Assembly (NCBI GenBank): GCA_024231855.1
Contig: JAAEQD010000128.1
Coordinates: forward strand, 1 to 51,517
DNA: 51,517 nt
Source: Candidatus Zixiibacteriota bacterium
Lineage (GTDB): Bacteria; Zixibacteria; MSB-5A5; UBA10806; 4484-95
Reading direction: 5' to 3'
The notes beneath the pieces were generated by a model. The model was given only the letters and a program-made list of their open reading frames with translations, was not told the origin of the DNA and made no database searches. This document shows, piece after piece, positions 45,835 to 51,517 of this stretch. The translations under genes and the position numbers were made by a program. Each line of letters begins with the position of its first letter. The first letter of the stretch is position 1.

Positions 45835-48800
45835 TTAAGGGCCATCATTGTCATCCTCATCAATGAAGGAGGGGGGGTAGGGGAACCCATGCGGCCAATT
45901 TATATAAAAATCAAGTGCATCCCTTGTGGCTTGTTCCAGGTCAACCACAATCCCCGGCCTACTGATTCCTGGAATTGTAGGATCATCCCCACCGGTTCCT
46001 TCACCCGTTCCATTACCGTTACCATCTGGTGGTTCATCTGGTTCATCCGTGCCGACAAGGCCTGCATTCAAATCCGCCTCAAGCAAAGCCAGCCATAGAG
46101 GTTTAATCCCCCAACCACGGGTGGCCGGATCTCTGTCGGGTGGGGCATTGGGTAAATTTTTTATTTTGCCTGACATTATCAAGGCGGTCTCATTCAATCC
46201 TATCCAAGGCAAAGGAAGCTCGCCTTTTGCTATTCTCGCGGTATTTTTTTTCTTCAACACTCTTCCATAAATTTCTCTAAAGTCTACTTGAACCCCTGTT
46301 TTCACGCTTTTCGCTACCCAAAGTATTTCACCAATTTCGCCAGCAAACTCTATTCCTATAGCAGCTCCCCATAGAAGAATTACACCACCGCTTGCACAAC
46401 CATTATAGAATGAAAATCCAGCCAAGTAATCACCCCTTGTAGCATATTCAATTACTTCCTCATCAGAGCCTTGCGGGCCTTGACCACCTTTAAATTTCTC
46501 TCCATCTTCAAAGGCCATTTTTTGAAAAAACGATAATCCACCAAATTCGTTCCAATTATCTAATACAGGCCCTCTACCATCGGGATCATGATAATTAACA
46601 GGATTATTTCTACAGTAAGTGTATCTATTGTAATATACCCATTTAGGATCGCGTGAGATAAACCTTCCCCATTCGGGATTGTAATAACGTGCCCCATAGT
46701 AATACAGATCGAAACCGTAGCCCTCATCAAATTCCTTGCCTGTGTATTTCAGGTGAGAATCGCCGCTTTTCTGTAAAACGCTTCCGAATGGATAATAATC
46801 ATTATAGGCACTGAAAACCTGGCCGGTGGTATCCAGAATAGCCACTACGGAACCTCTTTTATCATAAACATAATACTCCTTGCGGCTGTCGTTAAACCTG
46901 GCTACTCGCTTTTTACCCATGTAGACATAGTTATCGATCAAATTTCCGTCACCGTCGTACTCGGCAATCACCTGGTTGCCCGAGTAGACATAGTAAGTGG
47001 TAATAGTATCTGAGTCAATCCAATAGCAGCATTCAAGTGGAAATTCAATACCGGTAGTGTCAGCAAAATACCCAACCAGGTAAGTAACATCAGAGCCAAT
47101 TACCTGTCCATCGCAATTAACATCGCCGCGAAATTTTGGATAATCGATAGTATTTAATCCCCTGAAGTAATTTATTAAGTATGTAACATCGGACTGTATT
47201 ACCAGGGTGTCATTATTGACATCACCGGGGAGATACATGCAATCACCTTCATGATAGCAAACGGATAGAGGCGCTGTTTCGGTTACTTCGCTTGAATCGC
47301 ATGAAATGCCCGTATAGAAAACTTTCCTGACACGCTGACCTTTGGCATTATAAGCGAATTCAAAGCGCTTGACATCATCAACCAATACCGAATCGAGTTG
47401 ATTAATCTCATTGAAGAAATACTCGATATCAGATTCTGTATCTTTAGTAAGGCAACCATTATCATCCCATTCGTAATTACCACCGGATTGGCCAGAAAGG
47501 TGACTGATTTGGTTTGTGTGGTTGCTGTAATCAATATTCGTATTGCGTTGATAGAAAGTCACGGTTCCACTTGAATAACAACCTTCTCCCTTCTTAGAGC
47601 ATCGCGTATTCAAATACACATATACTCTTTCGCTTGAAGAAAGAGCGAATCTCCCATTGTCATCGCTGTTGACATTTACCAGCGTATCTCCATCCTGGAC
47701 GATTCTGAAATATGAACCATAATTATCGGGCCCAAAAAAGCATGACCAGACAACAGAATCCGTCGCGTTGGGATCGTGGTAATCAGAATCACTTCCGCCT
47801 GAGCCTTCGATTGTTAGTTTGACGGTGTCGTAAGGAGTAAAGTCATAAGTTACCAATGAATCATAATACAGGTGATAATGCGTAGAATCCACAGAACCAT
47901 CGTCTACTACTTTATGCGTTCTGTTGCCGCTTTGATCATATCCATATCGAATCGCTATTGAGCTGTCGATATTAGCCTCGGTTAACCGATATAAATAATC
48001 ATAATCATATGTCCGAAGGGTATCCGCGGTGGGATCGCCGTCATTATCCAGATTCCGTACTAAATCAAGCATACAGGCATTATTGTATGAATATGACCTG
48101 CCCCAGTTTTTAAGAGTATCGGTGCGATTAAATATTTCAGTCGTTAAGTTCAGGTTATTGTAAGAAATACTGGTAGTAAACGAGGTGTCGTTGTGGATCA
48201 TTTTCGACATTCCGCCCCAGGGTTCATATTCAAAACCGATATCTCCACTGGCGCCTGATCCATTATAAAAACCGTCTATCGCCCTTATACGCCCAGAATT
48301 ATATATCTCATAAGATATCTGGCTGGAATCGGGATATGTTAGTTGATCTAATTGATTGCCCGCGCCATACGAGTAATAAATATCAAGCGTATCGGTTAGT
48401 CCGTCAATAGTGATTTTCTTGTGCGTTACTCGACCTCTATTATCATGAACCAGCACGGTGCTGCCGCTTTCATCATGAACCTCAGTTAATCTTCCAACGG
48501 GATTTGATCCCTGGGGGGTATAAGTATATGAATCATATTTGTAGAACGCCAATATTGTAGTGTCTGCGCAAGGGTATATCATAGAATCAACATGAGCCAC
48601 ATTGGTATCAGATTCCGTGTATCCGGTTTCAATAATCCTGCCAGAGAGATCATATTTATTATATAGCCAATCTCCTTCTCCTGTTCTATTAAATCTGAGC
48701 CTTCCCATGGAATCATAATAGTATTCGTTCTTACCTTTATCGGCTGAGCTATCACTTGCCACTCTTCCCCAGTTATCATATGTAATTTCAGCCGTTAATC

Positions 48801-51276
48801 CTCGGGGATCGGTAATCGTCGCAATCCGGCCAAATGGGCCATATGTATATTTTAGCGTATCGGCGAAATTTAAATCGGACAGTACTTTTTGCAGTTGAAG
48901 TGTTGTATCGATAATAGTTTTAGTCTTTCTGCCCATCTGATCAATTATGGTTGTGTATAAATAAATTCCGGATGATGAGTCATATGACTCCACATAACTT
49001 GAGTCCGGCAAAGTAATCTTTGTAATTTTACCCAGAACGTTATATTCGTAATTTTTCCAAAGCGTATCCGAATTCGGTCCAAAAGGTTGAGATAAGCTTG
49101 TTGTACGTCCAAGAAAATCAAATTTTCTCAGAGTTAAAATTGAATCGTTCTCTTCCGCGCGTATTACACGTTTATAAGGCTGGCCAAATCCATCAGTGTA
49201 TGTGGTTGAAATCCGATACTTGTTAGATTCAAGCTTTATTGAGTCGACAACCGTTCTGTTTTGATCGTTATAATACGTGTATCGGCTGGTGTCATTTTCC
49301 ATTGGCCATATAATCCTCGTTAGCCTGTCTGTTTCATCATAAAAGTAGAAAGTTGTATCATCATTGGGGTCGGATATCCATATGGGTAAACCCGTATTAC
49401 TATGGTATGATGCTTTAAACTCATCAAAATAATCATTACTCCTTTTAATCGGAAACGTGTGGATAGAATCATCAAATTCAATCTTAGTTGTTTCAAGCGT
49501 ATCAGCGAACGGTTTAACAATCAGGGTGTCATTACCGTATTCGTCATAGAAAAAAGCGGTTGTTCGAGATTCCCCACCGGAAGTGACTATCGTCGTATCG
49601 ATTTTCATGTCATCGGTATTCCATTTAAAATACGTAGTTGTAGTATCGCAGTCCGAATTATAACACCCGATAGTCCGTATCGTGTCTTGGATGATTTTGA
49701 ATTGATTATCCCTGGTCCAGGAATGATAGGATTTGTGATTATGGCTTTGGACCTCATGAAATCTGCCGGTAAGCGAATCAAAACTGGTTACTGGGTGATA
49801 AATGTATTTTAAAGGTGCATATGTGACATCTAAACTGTCAAAAACACCATTATAAAATTCATCATAATAGTATAAAAAGGGTTGCGTTACCAATGTATCG
49901 CTAAGCCAAGTTCTGGTTTTACTTATGGCTTCAGTGGTATATCCAAACTGATAGTAACCGAGTAATCCAACCCTATTACAATAGGCAAACCGCTTGGAAT
50001 TGACGCTATCCTGTCCGGGGAAATGATCGAAAAGAAAATAGTGGGTCAGTAATCCGGAATACTGTTCATCATCATCGATTTCCGTAGGATAAATATCTGT
50101 ATAATTATAAATTTTGCTTGAACTGTCCGGGAAAATAGCGTGGGAATAAATATCGCTGACTGCTGAAGTTCCATAATCAAAATGATATTTGACAGTATCT
50201 ATGCTCGCGCCGTTTGTTATACGAATACTTCCTACCCCCACATGCCAATAGTACCTTGTTAGAGTCGGCGACATATACCTGGGTTCTCTGTATATTTTCC
50301 AGTCATAATTGATTTTGCAGGTCGTATCCGGAAATGTTATTTGCGAAAGCCTGGGATGCTCGCAGTCTCTCCACTCTGAATGATATACGGAATACGCCGA
50401 ATCGGTATACGCGTAACGAGTCGTATCGCCTCCGGGATATGCTACCATCACTAAAGGATTTCCGTCATATAAAGTATCCAGACTGTCATCATAAATATAG
50501 TTTATCGCCAGCATATCATTATCCTGGTTAAGATATTTGATTTTAATCAACCGGGTTTCCTCCAGATGCGCGGTATCAGTATATGTATATTCAAACCAAA
50601 CTTCCTTGCCGGCTGCATCTTCAATACTTGTAACAAGTGGAACCGATTCAGAGTAATTATATATCAAATAGTTTTCACCTGTGGCATCTTCAATCTTAGT
50701 TTTATACGAACCCCACTTGCTGAAGGGAATACCTTTATAGAAAAAACTATATGTCTCCTTAACGCCATTCGGAAGATAGCAATAAACGTATCTTATAGTG
50801 TCTTGAACAGAATAGTAGGCATGATATATTTGACCGGTTCCGTTTTTAAAATAGGCTGGAGCTCCGATATCTCGATATAACATCTCTTCGGAACCATTTC
50901 CGTAATCGACAGATGTATCTATAAAATTAAACTTCCCAAAATTCAGCCACCAATCCGCACCGCAATACGAGCTATCTATGAAATTGCCTGATTGGAAAGA
51001 CGTATCGGTACTATAACCGACGGTTCTAACATAACTAGTGTAAGTACGGTAGAGATTGAAATCCATCCCATTTCTACCGATTAGATGAAGATCTGTTGTG
51101 GAGAAAGCTAGACTTCCTAATTTCATATTAACGTTCAAATAATCACTGGGAATTCTTTGATCGGTATAACCCTGTTCGGCCAGAACTCCTAAAAACCGAT
51201 CCGCCGAATAGCCATTATTAACTGAAATTATAAACGATAATAGAAATGTTGTTAAGATAAATAATGCCCGCTTCAT
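45835..51276 (-). CDS. RHS/YD-repeat giant surface protein with internal dockerin
   Basis: The 1813-residue protein starts with a signal peptide (RALFILTTFLLSFIISVNNG). An N-terminal domain is followed by about 1000 residues of YD repeats (YDNWGRVASDSS, YDSMGRLRFNRTG, YDLSGRIIETGY). A two-EF-hand dockerin (GDVNNDTLVIQSDVTYLINY, DVNCDGQVIGSDVT) is inserted near residues 1346-1425, before the final repeats. The RHS core (YDKRGSVVAILD, GARYYNPEWGRFISRDP, NNPVNYHDPDGRG, about 1475-1570) precedes a C-terminal tail of about 240 residues. The tail has a hydrophobic helix and a Gly/Asp/Pro linker but no toxin motif that I recognise. The ATG at 51276 is chosen because GGAGG lies 5 bp upstream; the ATG four codons earlier has none. 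The dockerin suggests attachment to a cohesin rather than only to the wall. Confidence 0.9.
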   Translation of the reverse strand: MKRALFILTTFLLSFIISVNNGYSADRFLGVLAEQGYTDQRIPSDYLNVNMKLGSLAFSTTDLHLIGRNGMDFNLYRTYTSYVRTVGYSTDTSFQSGNFIDSSYCGADWWLNFGKFNFIDTSVDYGNGSEEMLYRDIGAPAYFKNGTGQIYHAYYSVQDTIRYVYCYLPNGVKETYSFFYKGIPFSKWGSYKTKIEDATGENYLIYNYSESVPLVTSIEDAAGKEVWFEYTYTDTAHLEETRLIKIKYLNQDNDMLAINYIYDDSLDTLYDGNPLVMVAYPGGDTTRYAYTDSAYSVYHSEWRDCEHPRLSQITFPDTTCKINYDWKIYREPRYMSPTLTRYYWHVGVGSIRITNGASIDTVKYHFDYGTSAVSDIYSHAIFPDSSSKIYNYTDIYPTEIDDDEQYSGLLTHYFLFDHFPGQDSVNSKRFAYCNRVGLLGYYQFGYTTEAISKTRTWLSDTLVTQPFLYYYDEFYNGVFDSLDVTYAPLKYIYHPVTSFDSLTGRFHEVQSHNHKSYHSWTRDNQFKIIQDTIRTIGCYNSDCDTTTTYFKWNTDDMKIDTTIVTSGGESRTTAFFYDEYGNDTLIVKPFADTLETTKIEFDDSIHTFPIKRSNDYFDEFKASYHSNTGLPIWISDPNDDTTFYFYDETDRLTRIIWPMENDTSRYTYYNDQNRTVVDSIKLESNKYRISTTYTDGFGQPYKRVIRAEENDSILTLRKFDFLGRTTSLSQPFGPNSDTLWKNYEYNVLGKITKITLPDSSYVESYDSSSGIYLYTTIIDQMGRKTKTIIDTTLQLQKVLSDLNFADTLKYTYGPFGRIATITDPRGLTAEITYDNWGRVASDSSADKGKNEYYYDSMGRLRFNRTGEGDWLYNKYDLSGRIIETGYTESDTNVAHVDSMIYPCADTTILAFYKYDSYTYTPQGSNPVGRLTEVHDESGSTVLVHDNRGRVTHKKITIDGLTDTLDIYYSYGAGNQLDQLTYPDSSQISYEIYNSGRIRAIDGFYNGSGASGDIGFEYEPWGGMSKMIHNDTSFTTSISYNNLNLTTEIFNRTDTLKNWGRSYSYNNACMLDLVRNLDNDGDPTADTLRTYDYDYLYRLTEANIDSSIAIRYGYDQSGNRTHKVVDDGSVDSTHYHLYYDSLVTYDFTPYDTVKLTIEGSGGSDSDYHDPNATDSVVWSCFFGPDNYGSYFRIVQDGDTLVNVNSDDNGRFALSSSERVYVYLNTRCSKKGEGCYSSGTVTFYQRNTNIDYSNHTNQISHLSGQSGGNYEWDDNGCLTKDTESDIEYFFNEINQLDSVLVDDVKRFEFAYNAKGQRVRKVFYTGISCDSSEVTETAPLSVCYHEGDCMYLPGDVNNDTLVIQSDVTYLINYFRGLNTIDYPKFRGDVNCDGQVIGSDVTYLVGYFADTTGIEFPLECCYWIDSDTITTYYVYSGNQVIAEYDGDGNLIDNYVYMGKKRVARFNDSRKEYYVYDKRGSVVAILDTTGQVFSAYNDYYPFGSVLQKSGDSHLKYTGKEFDEGYGFDLYYYGARYYNPEWGRFISRDPKWVYYNRYTYCRNNPVNYHDPDGRGPVLDNWNEFGGLSFFQKMAFEDGEKFKGGQGPQGSDEEVIEYATRGDYLAGFSFYNGCASGGVILLWGAAIGIEFAGEIGEILWVAKSVKTGVQVDFREIYGRVLKKKNTARIAKGELPLPWIGLNETALIMSGKIKNLPNAPPDRDPATRGWGIKPLWLALLEADLNAGLVGTDEPDEPPDGNGNGTGEGTGGDDPTIPGISRPGIVVDLEQATRDALDFYINWPHGFPYPPSFIDEDDNDGP

Positions 51277-51333
51277 TTCATCCTCCATTCAAATGAGTTA
51301 TCAAATGCTTTAAGTTTTAATATATACTTAGAG

Positions 51334-51517
51334 TTATCTTAATCTAATATTATTAAAACTGAACTCACATTCTACGTCTTCAGCCCGGTGATTCCAAAAT
51401 GCAAATATAAAATCTCGCTCCAGATCAGGAAATTGTGATCTTAAAAAGCGGATATTCTTATCTCTATCTATCTGTGAAACAGTAAAATAAATGCTGGCGA
51501 TTTTTCCTGAACCAGGC
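51334..51517 (-). CDS. 3' end of a further gene (partial)
   Basis: A 61-codon frame runs from the window edge to TAA at 51334-51336. It reads PGSGKIASIYFTVSQ, then DLERDFIFAFWNHRAEDVEC. The first part resembles the last strands of a cohesin-like or other beta-sandwich domain (compare G-x-G-x-I/L-x-x-I-x-F), but too little is visible. It lies 57 bp upstream of the RHS start on the same strand and may be part of the same operon. Confidence 0.5.
   Translation of the reverse strand, partial: PGSGKIASIYFTVSQIDRDKNIRFLRSQFPDLERDFIFAFWNHRAEDVECEFSFNNIRLR

Noticed and set aside
45838..46570. A known polymorphic toxin domain at the RHS C-terminus
   Set aside because: No catalytic motif of nuclease, deaminase, ADP-ribosyltransferase or pore-forming toxins can be seen in the tail; only the possibility is noted.
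1..51517. CRISPR array or rRNA operon
   Set aside because: No series of short evenly spaced direct repeats and no rRNA-like sequence was seen on either strand.

Overview
The window looks like a chromosomal piece of an uncultured bacterium of the FCB group. Secreted proteins end in a YPNPFN-type C-terminal sorting domain (type IX secretion style), and several carry dockerin-like EF-hand modules with the repeated signature GSDVTxLVNYF. This combination resembles candidate phyla such as Zixibacteria; the assignment is inference, because no rRNA gene is present.

Layout. 1-8.6 kb is ordinary chromosome with one unusual gene: the end of a sorted surface protein, a kinase-like/P-loop ATPase/RyR fusion, a DEAD-box RNA helicase, the GTPase TypA and an MDR oxidoreductase. 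About 8.8-39.3 kb is accessory DNA bounded by two near-identical 26-bp direct repeats, each derived from a tRNA 3' end including CCA. Inside lie an AT-rich defence/biosynthesis block (SIR2-STAND NTPase, KamA-like radical SAM enzyme overlapping a NodU/TobZ-type carbamoyltransferase, tyrosine recombinase), large secreted dockerin proteins, a zone of gene debris (three orphan dockerin 3' ends, a frameshifted pentapeptide gene, two decayed copies of one unknown gene), a Mrr-like nuclease, an HPF-domain protein with an unexplained C-terminal module, a three-gene cluster of secreted beta-propeller/beta-helix proteins, broken phage replication genes, and a 5'-truncated integrase next to the right-hand repeat.

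39.7-51.5 kb is surface-protein territory: a beta-propeller protein with dockerin and sorting tail is followed 11 bp later by a lipoprotein-like protein with a cohesin-like C-terminal domain. Convergent to these are an RHS/YD-repeat giant with a dockerin inserted before its RHS core, and three small membrane or lipoprotein genes downstream of it. The last bases hold the 3' end of another gene.

The most interesting hypotheses are: a cohesin-dockerin surface assembly in a non-Firmicute; a kinase-like/ATPase/RyR fusion that may be a conflict-system sensor; a carbamoyltransferase plus non-canonical aminomutase pair in the island; and a lineage-specific C-terminal tail (GWPNC) that ends dockerin proteins lacking the YPNPFN domain.
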